Shown here: positions 31,172-37,820 of the stretch, one piece after another | How the letters are laid out: each line of letters opens with the position of its first letter | Position numbering within the stretch: the stretch's first letter is position 1 | Source: Actinomycetota bacterium | Lineage (GTDB): Bacteria > Actinomycetota > Acidimicrobiia > Acidimicrobiales > Ilumatobacteraceae | DNA length: 37,820 nt | Direction: 5' to 3' | NCBI GenBank assembly: GCA_016870215.1 | Contig: VGCD01000018.1 | Coordinates: 1 to 37,820 of the forward strand | Position numbers and translations under genes: made by a program | Notes under the pieces: model-generated | Seen by the model: only the letters and a program-made list of their open reading frames with translations | What the model was told of the DNA's origin: nothing | Database searches by the model: none

Positions 31172-32128
31172 GTGTTCCGACGTCCGCACACCCCGGCGCT
31201 GACCGATGTCGCCAAGTTGGTGCCGGCGGCACTGGTCTTGCCCCGACTCAAGATCCTGTATTTCCCGGTCACGAAGGCAGCCTGCACCACTTTGAAGTGG
31301 GCGCTCGCTGAGGCCGAGGGAAGCCTGAATAACGACTCAGCCGACAGCCTGCCCACCGCGGCGGTGACACGGACCCACACCATTCACAACATCAAGGTTT
31401 CGGGTTTCCGCCTGTTTCGCGAACTCTCGGTCGCCGAACAGAAAGAGGTCCTGCACTCTGACGACTGGTGGAGGGTGGGTGCGTACCGCAACCCGTATGC
31501 GCGGATGTATTCAAGTTGGGAGAATCGAATTCTGCTTCGGGCACCAAGCCAAGAGATACCGACGTTCGACGACTTTGAGGACGTGTTGGTGGACGGCTGT
31601 ATCGATGTGGTGGCGACGTTCGATCGTTTTGTGAGAACAATCACTGACAAACCCCACCTTGTTCACTTTGATGACCATTTTCGATCACAGGCGGAACAGA
31701 TTCGACCGGGAGAGTTTCCCCACACTCATCTGTTGCAAGTCGACAAGGCAGGTGAGCTCGACAACTTCATCGCACAAGTGAATGAACGAGCCGGTACCAA
31801 CGTGTCTCTACAGAGATTGAACGAGGGACTCCACATTCCGTATACGAAAGTGGTGACGTCTGCGATTGCGCCACTCATCGAGAAGTGGGCTTATCTCGAC
31901 TTTGCATTGTTCCCGTATCCCACCGAGTCATTTCCAGATTCGCAAGCACCGATTGTTCTCACTCCGAACGAAACGAAAATGATTCGATACGCGCGTGAAG
32001 TAACCGAGCGTCTGTCAATTGCTGCTGTGGAAGTGCGCCGCCGCATCGGTGCGCGTTACGGCTTCTCTGAAATTCTTCGTCGCACACGCCAATGGCGCGA
32101 TGGCGACTATCAGTCGTCGCGACCGTAG
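31172..32128 (+). CDS. Sulfotransferase family 2 protein
   Basis: Such enzymes move a sulfate group from PAPS to a carbohydrate or lipid. The 318-residue product has a 5'-phosphosulfate-binding loop FPVTKAACTTLKWAL (31-45) and a 3'-phosphate motif GAYRNPYARMYSSW (R107, S114), both typical of the Sulfotransfer_2 type. There is no clear membrane segment or signal peptide, so it should be cytoplasmic. The GTG start at 31172 follows a -10 box directly. The target is unknown; no PAPS-synthesis gene is present in the window. It might decorate a surface glycan, but no linkage to the rfb genes is visible beyond shared strain. Confidence 0.82.
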   Translation: MFRRPHTPALTDVAKLVPAALVLPRLKILYFPVTKAACTTLKWALAEAEGSLNNDSADSLPTAAVTRTHTIHNIKVSGFRLFRELSVAEQKEVLHSDDWWRVGAYRNPYARMYSSWENRILLRAPSQEIPTFDDFEDVLVDGCIDVVATFDRFVRTITDKPHLVHFDDHFRSQAEQIRPGEFPHTHLLQVDKAGELDNFIAQVNERAGTNVSLQRLNEGLHIPYTKVVTSAIAPLIEKWAYLDFALFPYPTESFPDSQAPIVLTPNETKMIRYAREVTERLSIAAVEVRRRIGARYGFSEILRRTRQWRDGDYQSSRP

Positions 32129-32151
32129 GTAGTCGCGAGGCTTCAAGCAAA

Positions 32152-33381
32152 TCAGATTCGTTCGATGATTGTTGCGGTTCCCATGCCGCCACCGGTGCAC
32201 ATCGTCACGAGTCCGGTTTGCAAGTCGCGACGCTCGAGTTCATCAAGAAGTGTTCCGATGAGAATTCCGCCAGTGGCGCCGATGGGGTGACCAAGGGCCA
32301 TTGCTCCACCATTCACGTTGATCTTGTCCCACGACACGCCAGTGTCTTTCATGAACTTCAGTACGACTGCAGCAAACGCTTCATTGACCTCGAACAAGTC
32401 GACGTCATTGAAGGTCATACCGGCCTTCTTGACGCAGCGCTCAGATGCAGGGCCGGGGGCAGTCAACATGATGACTGGTTCCGTGCCAGCAACTGCGGTC
32501 ATCGTGATTCGTGCGCGGGGCTTGAGCCCGTGAGCCTTTGCATAGTCCGGTGAAGCAATGAGCACTGCTGATGCACCATCAACCACTCCTGACGAGTTGC
32601 CTGCATGGTGAACGTGGTTGATCTCGCCGACGGTGGGGTAGGCCTGTAGCGCTGTTTGGTCAACAGTCAGAGTGTCGCCCTTGCGCACTTTCTTGCCATA
32701 TTCGAGAAAACTTGGTGTCAACTTTGCGAGGTCATCGACGGTTGTTCCGGGACGAGGGAACTCTTCGCGATCGAGCGCCAGGCTTCCGTCGACCTGATGA
32801 ATTGGAACGAGAGATTTTTCGAATCTCCCTTCCTTGATGGCAGCTTCAGCACGGCGCTGACTGTCAACTGCAAGTTCGTCGCATTGTTGACGGCTGAATC
32901 CTTCAATGGTGGCAATGAGGTCCGCTGAGATTCCTTGCTGCACCATCGGGTACAGCTCTTTCAGATGGTCATTGTTTGCTGAGAATCCGTCAACATGCTG
33001 TGGAGCATGACGAGACATGGACTCAACGCCACCACCCACGACGAGATCCTGGAAACCGGACAGCACTCCCATCGCTCCGAAGTTCACGGCCGACTGGCCA
33101 GAACCGCAGAAGCGATTGATGGTGATACCAGGTGCATCGAGGGCCCAACCGGCATCGAGAGCGGCCATTCGGGCGATGTCCATTGCGTGGTCGCCGCTGC
33201 CCGCGCCACAACCCATGACGACGTCATCAACATCAGCGGTGTCGAAACCATGGCGATCAACGAGCGCATTCAACACTTGCGCCAGAATCCTTTGCGGGTG
33301 CACAGGGTGAAGTGCCCCCGATTCTTTGCCCTTGCCGCGGGGGGAGCGGACAGCGTCGATAATCCATGCTTCACGAGTCAT
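32152..33381 (-). CDS. Acetyl-CoA C-acyltransferase (thiolase)
   Basis: The 409-residue enzyme has the thiolase catalytic set: C92 in [13 protein letters not shown]365 in [15 protein letters not shown] and C395 in [12 protein letters not shown]. It would cleave 3-ketoacyl-CoA in beta-oxidation or run in the biosynthetic direction. [15 protein letters not shown] and [13 protein letters not shown] are typical of the FadA-like group. The start at 33381 follows a GGAG ribosome binding site; the frame from 33414 adds only 11 doubtful residues. It is divergent from the desaturase gene, so both genes may be co-regulated in lipid metabolism. Confidence 0.92.
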   Translation of the reverse strand: MTREAWIIDAVRSPRGKGKESGALHPVHPQRILAQVLNALVDRHGFDTADVDDVVMGCGAGSGDHAMDIARMAALDAGWALDAPGITINRFCGSGQSAVNFGAMGVLSGFQDLVVGGGVESMSRHAPQHVDGFSANNDHLKELYPMVQQGISADLIATIEGFSRQQCDELAVDSQRRAEAAIKEGRFEKSLVPIHQVDGSLALDREEFPRPGTTVDDLAKLTPSFLEYGKKVRKGDTLTVDQTALQAYPTVGEINHVHHAGNSSGVVDGASAVLIASPDYAKAHGLKPRARITMTAVAGTEPVIMLTAPGPASERCVKKAGMTFNDVDLFEVNEAFAAVVLKFMKDTGVSWDKINVNGGAMALGHPIGATGGILIGTLLDELERRDLQTGLVTMCTGGGMGTATIIERI

Positions 33382-33433
33382 GTCTCCATCTTTGCCGAAC
33401 GGCCACATCGCCAACGAGCCAGTGAACGCCCCG

Positions 33434-33439
33434 TACTCT
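33434..33439 (+). promoter_or_regulatory. Putative -10 box of the desaturase gene (leaderless)
   Basis: TACTCT lies 6 bases before the GTG at 33446. Accepting it rules out the in-frame ATG at 33326, which lies inside the thiolase gene. Confidence 0.45.
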
Positions 33440-33445
33440 TGGCTC

Positions 33446-34471
33446 GTGCGTGACTACACGGTGGGCGGTGCTGAAGAACCACAGGCAGAGGCGCGAGGGT
33501 TGATTGATGCGGATTGGTATCGACCGCAGGTTGATCGAAACGAGTTGAAGGCACTAGTTACAGGCCGATCCACATTGCCAGTGATTCATCTGGTTGTGTG
33601 GGTTGCATTGCTCGCTGCGAGCGGCTGGTGGGCACACGCGTCTTGGGGGACGTGGTGGGCGGTTCCTGCATTTTTTGTGTACGGCACCTTGTACGGCTCA
33701 ACGAGTGATGCGAGGTGGCACGAATTCGGACACCGAACCGCATTTCGTCGGGCATGGACGAACGACGTCGTGTACTACGTCGCATCTTTCATGACGTTTC
33801 GTGAACCTGAGAGTTGGCGGTGGAGTCATGCTCGCCACCACAGCGACACCATCGTCGTCGGTCGTGACCCCGAGATTGCATTCCCCCGACCGACGTCGCG
33901 ACTTCGAGTGTTTGCAGAGTTCTTTGGGTTGCTGAGTGCGCGGAATGAACTGACAAAGATCTTCCGCAACATGGTGGGCCGCCCTGCTGAGCCTCAACGC
34001 AATTACCAACCGCAGGACACGCTGCGTAAGTCGCAGCTCTGGTCGTGGGTATTTTTTCTCGTCCTCGTTGCAGTTGCAGCGTGGTGTGTGTCAAGTGGCA
34101 GTGTCAAGCCGGCGCTCTTCATCGGGTTGCCATCGGTGTATGGGAAGTGGCTGCTAATGGCGTACGGCATCACGCAACATGCTGGGCTAGCTGAAGATGT
34201 TCTTGATCATCGTTTGAACACTCGCACCGTGCACATGAATGTCGTTCATCGTTTTCTGTATCTGAACATGAATTATCACCTAGAGCATCACATCTTTCCG
34301 AACGTGCCGTACGACGCACTGCCGCGGTTGCACGAACTTGTGAGAGAGCAGTTGCCGCCGGCTCATGAGAACATCCGCGACGCATGGCGGGAGGCGTTCA
34401 GTGCGATGTCGCATCAACGACGCGACCACACGTTTTGTCAATCGGTGAACCTGCCAGGGAGCTTGGCGTGA
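33446..34471 (+). CDS. Membrane fatty-acid-desaturase-family diiron enzyme
   Basis: The 341-residue enzyme has the three histidine clusters of integral-membrane desaturases and hydroxylases: HEFGH (92-96), HARHH (128-132) and HLEHH (278-282), with an extra H245 in ITQHAGLAED. Hydrophobic helices lie before the first box and at about 198-240. Such enzymes insert a double bond or hydroxyl in a fatty acid or similar lipid using O2 and electrons from a ferredoxin or related partner. The GTG start at 33446 is leaderless. Its stop overlaps the start of a Rieske ferredoxin by four bases (GTGA), pointing to that protein as the electron donor. Confidence 0.88.
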   Translation: MRDYTVGGAEEPQAEARGLIDADWYRPQVDRNELKALVTGRSTLPVIHLVVWVALLAASGWWAHASWGTWWAVPAFFVYGTLYGSTSDARWHEFGHRTAFRRAWTNDVVYYVASFMTFREPESWRWSHARHHSDTIVVGRDPEIAFPRPTSRLRVFAEFFGLLSARNELTKIFRNMVGRPAEPQRNYQPQDTLRKSQLWSWVFFLVLVAVAAWCVSSGSVKPALFIGLPSVYGKWLLMAYGITQHAGLAEDVLDHRLNTRTVHMNVVHRFLYLNMNYHLEHHIFPNVPYDALPRLHELVREQLPPAHENIRDAWREAFSAMSHQRRDHTFCQSVNLPGSLA

Positions 34472-34815
34472 GTGACGAATGGGTCACTCTTTGTCGGGCG
34501 ACAGACGTGGCACGTGAAGATCTGCTGCGGGCAGATGTCGGTGACACCACGATGGTCGTAGTCCACACGAAGGACGGACATTTCTGTGTGCTTGCCGGTG
34601 AGTGCACGCATGGTCGTGCTCATTTGGCAGATGGATTCGTTCACGGATCGACTATCGAGTGCCCAAAGCACAACGGTCGATTCGACGCTGTCACCGGTGC
34701 TGCAACGGCAACACCTGCCCGAGCGGCGCTCGACGTTTTTGACACTCGAGTGGTCGACGGTGACGTTCAGGTTCGTCTGGCTTTACGGTCCGAGCATGGT
34801 CACGAAGGGGTCTGA
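34468..34815 (+). CDS. Rieske [2Fe-2S] ferredoxin
   Basis: The 115-residue protein has the Rieske cluster motifs C46-x-H48 in ECTHG and C65-x2-H68 in CPKHNGRFD. The small size with no extra domain matches oxygenase ferredoxin subunits, which shuttle electrons to an oxygenase. The GTG start at 34468 overlaps the desaturase stop and implies translational coupling; the frame from 34384 is out-of-frame desaturase. It is probably the electron donor for the membrane diiron enzyme. A reductase to complete the chain is not encoded nearby. Confidence 0.9.
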   Translation: MSDEWVTLCRATDVAREDLLRADVGDTTMVVVHTKDGHFCVLAGECTHGRAHLADGFVHGSTIECPKHNGRFDAVTGAATATPARAALDVFDTRVVDGDVQVRLALRSEHGHEGV

Positions 34816-34816
34816 T

Positions 34817-36079
34817 GTGTTGACCGAGAGCGAGCGCGTCACGCTGCAGCAACGCACTCTGCGGGTACTCACGATCGGACAGGTCATCGGTTCAGCGGCT
34901 TTGGGTGCCGCAGTCACTGTCGGTGCGTATGTGGTGCAAGACATCCTTGGGCAAGAGACGCCATGGGCCGGTATGGCCACAGCGGCAGTGACGGTCGGTA
35001 CCGCAGCGATGTCTCAGATGTTGTCTCAACGAATGTCTCGACGCGGTCGGCGACCGGGATTGTCTCTTGGATATCTTCTTGCGAGCGCTGGCGGGTTGCT
35101 TGCAGCATTTGGCGCAGATCGCGGTTGGTTGCCGGTGTTTCTCGTGGGGTTGTTCTTCTTCGGGAATGGATCTGCAGCTAACTTGTTGGCGCGTTATGCG
35201 GCAACCGACCTCTCTCGTGAGGATTCTCGTGCATCGGACATGAGTCGCATCGTGTTCGCATCCACATTTGGTGCGGTGTTCGGACCGGTGTTGGTGCATC
35301 CTGCTCAACATGTGGCGGTCGAGTGGTTCGGCATCGCCAAATATGCGGGCCCGTTTCTCTTCAGTGCGATGTTTCTTTTCACCGCGTTCGTATCCACGAC
35401 TATTTTGCTTCGGCCAGATCCGTTGGTGCTTGCAGGGGGAATGGGGAATGCATCATCTACCGACTCGCGGCGCGGACACATCGCAGCCACAATCCGTTCA
35501 ATCTGGTCACATCAGTCGTCACGTACTGCATTGTTAGCAATGGTGGTGTCCCAAGTGACGATGGTGGCGGTTATGACGATGACTCCGGTTCATCTCAAAT
35601 TGCACGGACATGAAGGAGTGAGCCCGTTCGTTGTGTCGTTGCATATCGCTGGCATGTACGCGTTCAGTCCGCTCGTTGGTCGATTCAGTGATCGACGCGG
35701 TCATCATGAGACGATTCGGGTGGGGGCACTGTTGCTCGTCGCGGCGACCGCGATTGCAGCGTTGTCCGGCAATATCGAGCAACTCTTATTTCCGTCATTG
35801 TGGTTGTTGGGTGTCGGGTGGAATTTTGGGTTGATCGGTGGATCGAGTTTGTTGACCGAGTCAGTCGCGGCGGATGCGCGTGTACGTGTGCAAGGCGTGG
35901 CCGACTTGCTGATGAGTTTTTGTGGCGGCATAGGTGGGTTTGCTTCAGGGTTCATTCGGCGGGCAGTCGGCTATCACCTGCTCTCGACGTTCGCGCTCGT
36001 TGCTGCTGGAATTCTGCTCGTACTCGTGCATGGTCAGATGGCTCGCAAAAGCCATGTTGCTGTACCGGTCGCTAGATAG
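34817..36079 (+). CDS. MFS transporter
   Basis: The 420-residue protein has about twelve hydrophobic segments and the major-facilitator loop features (SQRMSRRGRRPGLSLG after helix 2 and FSDRRGHHETIRVG between helices 8 and 9). The substrate is unknown; efflux of a small molecule or lipid precursor is possible. The start is taken as GTG at 34817, with GAAGGGG ending six bases upstream; ATG at 34796 inside the Rieske gene is an alternative. It follows the Rieske gene directly, so all three may form one transcript, and DedA begins 9 bases later. Confidence 0.85.
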   Translation: MLTESERVTLQQRTLRVLTIGQVIGSAALGAAVTVGAYVVQDILGQETPWAGMATAAVTVGTAAMSQMLSQRMSRRGRRPGLSLGYLLASAGGLLAAFGADRGWLPVFLVGLFFFGNGSAANLLARYAATDLSREDSRASDMSRIVFASTFGAVFGPVLVHPAQHVAVEWFGIAKYAGPFLFSAMFLFTAFVSTTILLRPDPLVLAGGMGNASSTDSRRGHIAATIRSIWSHQSSRTALLAMVVSQVTMVAVMTMTPVHLKLHGHEGVSPFVVSLHIAGMYAFSPLVGRFSDRRGHHETIRVGALLLVAATAIAALSGNIEQLLFPSLWLLGVGWNFGLIGGSSLLTESVAADARVRVQGVADLLMSFCGGIGGFASGFIRRAVGYHLLSTFALVAAGILLVLVHGQMARKSHVAVPVAR

Positions 36080-36088
36080 CGTCGGTGC

Positions 36089-36703
36089 ATGATCAACTGG
36101 GCTACAGACTTCATCGACGCAATTGGTCTGGTTGGCGTCGCATTACTCATTGCGCTCGAGAGCATTTTCCCGCCCATTCCCTCTGAGCTCATTCTTTTGC
36201 TCACCGGGTCGAACGTCGCAGCTGGTCGTTTCGGTTATGTCGGTGGTGTCATCGCATCGACAATCGGGTCAGTTCTCGGCGCTTATGTCTTGTACGGCAT
36301 AGGTCGAGCACTGAGTGAAGATCGACTCGAGCGCTTTCTTGCAACCGTTGGCCGAGTTGTTGGCCTCAAGCGTTCTGACGTGCACAAAGGATTTGTGTGG
36401 TTCGAACGTCACGGGTCACTGGTGTTGTTCTTCGGGCGCCTCGTTCCAGTTGTGCGGTCAGTTGTCAGCATTCCAGCAGGTGCAGAGAAAATGTCGTTGG
36501 TTCGTTTCACCGTGTTGACAGCCGCTGGTTCCGTTATTTGGAATGCAATCTGGGTAGCCGTTGGTTGGGGACTGGGAAATGAATGGGAGAAAGCCGGCAA
36601 GTGGGGTGACTATCTGCAGTATGCGGTGGTCGTCGTCGTGGCTGTCGGTTTGTTGTATCTCGTCGTGAAAGCTCGCCGTCAACGCGCAACAGAACCTGCC
36701 TGA
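36089..36703 (+). CDS. DedA-family (VTT domain) membrane protein
   Basis: The 204-residue protein carries the DedA signatures LESIFPPIPSELILLLTG and FFGRLVPVVRSVVSIPAGAEKMSLVRF, with about five membrane segments. Family members are involved in lipid flipping, membrane potential and undecaprenyl-phosphate recycling. It begins 9 bases after the MFS gene, which suggests co-transcription with the desaturase set, consistent with a role in membrane lipid handling. It ends 20 bases before the convergent pyrophosphatase gene. Confidence 0.88.
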   Translation: MINWATDFIDAIGLVGVALLIALESIFPPIPSELILLLTGSNVAAGRFGYVGGVIASTIGSVLGAYVLYGIGRALSEDRLERFLATVGRVVGLKRSDVHKGFVWFERHGSLVLFFGRLVPVVRSVVSIPAGAEKMSLVRFTVLTAAGSVIWNAIWVAVGWGLGNEWEKAGKWGDYLQYAVVVVVAVGLLYLVVKARRQRATEPA

Positions 36704-36726
36704 AATCAGGTGCTCAAGATTTTTTA
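36699..36726 (+). terminator. Weak terminator candidate after the DedA gene
   Basis: CCTG-AAAT-CAGG at 36699-36710 overlaps the DedA stop and is followed about 10 bases later by TTTTTT. The 4-bp stem is short and the T run is displaced, so this is a weak candidate. Confidence 0.25.
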
Positions 36727-37203
36727 GTGAGTGTGGCGTTCGAGTGCCGCGCGAATCTCTTGTTCTGCGGCGGCCGCATTGGCCCATGACCCGACCGTCG
36801 ACTCTTTGCCTGGCTCGATGAGTTTGTACACCTCGAAGAAGTTCGCAATTTCCGCAAGCAAGAATTCCGGGGCGTCGCCCAGATCTCGATACTGCTCATA
36901 ACGAGCATCTCGTGATGGCACGCACAAAACTTTCGCATCTGGTCCTTTTTCGTCTTTCATCCAAAACACGCCGATCGGACGCGCCCAGACATGGCATCCG
37001 GGAAACGTGGCCTGCGGTAGCAAGATCAATGCATCGAGTGGGTCGCCATCTTCGCCCAACGTATGCGGGAAAAAGCCGTAGTCGAGCGGGTACTGCGTGG
37101 CGGTGAAGAGCGTGCGGTCGAGCCAGATTGCGCCGGTCTCATGATCCATTTCGTACTTGTTGCGAGACCCTTGGGGTATCTCGACAATCATCTCGATTTC
37201 CAT
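36724..37203 (-). CDS. ppa: Inorganic pyrophosphatase, family I
   Basis: This cytoplasmic enzyme hydrolyses pyrophosphate and so drives biosynthetic reactions. The 159-residue product has the family I active site: E8, K16 and the D52-x-D54-x-x-D57 segment in EDGDPLDALILL, plus the later KGPDAKVLCVPSRD and YKLIEPGKESTVGSWANAAAAEQEI. The start at 37203 is chosen because on the minus strand TACGCT lies 8 bases upstream; the frame extends to 37260 but this would overlap the neighbouring gene. It lies 26 bases after the dimethylargininase-like gene on the same strand. Confidence 0.95.
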   Translation of the reverse strand: MEIEMIVEIPQGSRNKYEMDHETGAIWLDRTLFTATQYPLDYGFFPHTLGEDGDPLDALILLPQATFPGCHVWARPIGVFWMKDEKGPDAKVLCVPSRDARYEQYRDLGDAPEFLLAEIANFFEVYKLIEPGKESTVGSWANAAAAEQEIRAALERHTH

Positions 37204-37211
37204 GTTCACCG

Positions 37212-37217
37212 AGCGTA
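37212..37217 (-). promoter_or_regulatory. Putative -10 box of ppa (leaderless)
   Basis: On the minus strand TACGCT lies 8 bases before the ppa ATG. It shows that ppa may have its own start even though it follows another gene closely. Confidence 0.45.
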
Positions 37218-37229
37218 CGCAGACCCTCG

Positions 37230-37820
37230 CTACTTGCCTCTCACTCGTACGGACAGGCAAGTGACGCAGCCCTCGAGCTTCTCGAACTCACTGATGTCAA
37301 CGAGAAGTGGCTCGAAGCCAAGCTGACGCAACAACTCGGCGCTACGAAGTGCGTGTGCAGACATGAGTAGACGTTTGTCATCCACGACGACGACGTGTGC
37401 ACCTTGCTCTTCGGGCATCGAGAGAAACGAGGGAAACACGGAGGTGTCATCCACCACCGGTTCCCAACCGATGATGGTTCCGTCTGGTAGGGCAGTGACC
37501 GCAGACTTGAGGTGCAATGCCTTGGTGGTCGGCACGGTGACCACAAAGGCGCCGAGTGGTTCGACAATTGATGCAAATTGGTCGATGCCTTCTTGGTTGG
37601 TGCGGCCGCCACGACCTACATAGATGGTGTGTCCGACTTTCAGAACGTCACCACCATCCAGGGTGCCGGGAGAGACGATTCGATGAATTGTCAGTCCAAG
37701 ATTCCGCACGATTGGCTCCACATCCACCACTTCTGGTTTCCGAGAGTCATTTCCTGGGTTGGTGATGATCGCGGCATCGCGATAGATGACGACGGTGTCT
37801 TCAACGAACACACTGTCTGC
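37230..37820 (-). CDS. Dimethylarginine dimethylaminohydrolase-like protein (N-terminus beyond window)
   Basis: The frame runs off the right edge, so the first residues are missing. The visible 196 residues begin ADSVFVEDTVVIYRD, which matches the FVED motif of the amidinotransferase/DDAH fold. The catalytic histidine is in ALHLKSAVTALPDG and the catalytic cysteine is near the end in GCVTCLSVRV. DDAH hydrolyses methylated arginines to citrulline and dimethylamine; related members act on arginine or amidines, so substrate is a family-level guess. The GTG at 37811 is in frame but internal to the conserved motif and is not the start. It probably precedes ppa on one strand as neighbours. Confidence 0.85.
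   Translation of the reverse strand, partial: ADSVFVEDTVVIYRDAAIITNPGNDSRKPEVVDVEPIVRNLGLTIHRIVSPGTLDGGDVLKVGHTIYVGRGGRTNQEGIDQFASIVEPLGAFVVTVPTTKALHLKSAVTALPDGTIIGWEPVVDDTSVFPSFLSMPEEQGAHVVVVDDKRLLMSAHALRSAELLRQLGFEPLLVDISEFEKLEGCVTCLSVRVRGK

Noticed and set aside
33326-33445. ATG-initiated N-terminal extension of the desaturase
   Set aside because: It overlaps the thiolase start on the other strand; a TACTCT box sits directly before the GTG at 33446.

Overview
The window looks like chromosomal DNA of an actinobacterium, most likely of the class Acidimicrobiia (Ilumatobacter-like). This is inferred from a moderate GC content (mid-50s % by eye), a CarD regulator, an RNase J next to dapA, a gene order (dapA, rnj, ftsK, rimO, pgsA, cinA) that resembles the actinobacterial dapA-ftsK-cinA neighbourhood, an F420-type luciferase-like oxidoreductase, and many genes that begin with ATG or GTG 6 to 10 nt after a TAnnnT box with no ribosome binding site (leaderless transcription). 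There are no phage, insertion-sequence or CRISPR signatures. Coding density is very high and no gene-free stretch exceeds about 200 bases.

Layout. (1) 1-1604: the 3' part of a TetR-family regulator and a ferritin-like diiron protein. (2) 1668-10904: housekeeping block on the + strand: dapA (lysine synthesis), rnj (RNA decay), ftsK (chromosome segregation), an SMP-30/gluconolactonase-like hydrolase, rimO (ribosomal protein S12 methylthiolation), pgsA (phospholipid synthesis) and cinA. Between rnj and ftsK lies a striking array of 34-bp tandem repeats, each carrying a perfect hairpin. (3) 10920-14968: a double-headed TetR-type regulator (minus), tRNA-Arg(TCT), carD, a beta-hydroxyacid dehydrogenase, and a class III aminotransferase (minus). 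(4) 15041-17644: zinc importer znuABC with a clear Zur-box-like operator, divergent from the aminotransferase. (5) 17692-22921: a dTDP-rhamnose operon rfbACBD continuing into an F420-type oxidoreductase and a short-chain dehydrogenase; the RfbC homologue departs from the usual active-site motif. (6) 22994-24151: a secreted protein of unknown function. (7) 24144-30968 (minus): an oligopeptide-type ABC importer oppABCDF followed by a beta-keto acid cleavage enzyme. OppC carries a roughly 95-residue, extremely acidic, repeat-containing insertion, while its binding protein OppA lacks a lipobox and is basic. (8) 31172-36703: a sulfotransferase, a thiolase (minus), and a + strand set of membrane fatty-acid-desaturase-like enzyme, Rieske ferredoxin, MFS transporter and DedA protein. 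(9) 36724-37820 (minus): inorganic pyrophosphatase and the 3' part of a dimethylarginine dimethylaminohydrolase-like gene cut by the window edge.

The most unusual items are the tandem GNRA-capped hairpins at 4231-4354, the acidic OppC insertion paired with a non-lipidated basic OppA, the desaturase-Rieske gene pair, the variant RfbC, and the double TetR protein. All functions are read from motifs and context; no database search was possible.
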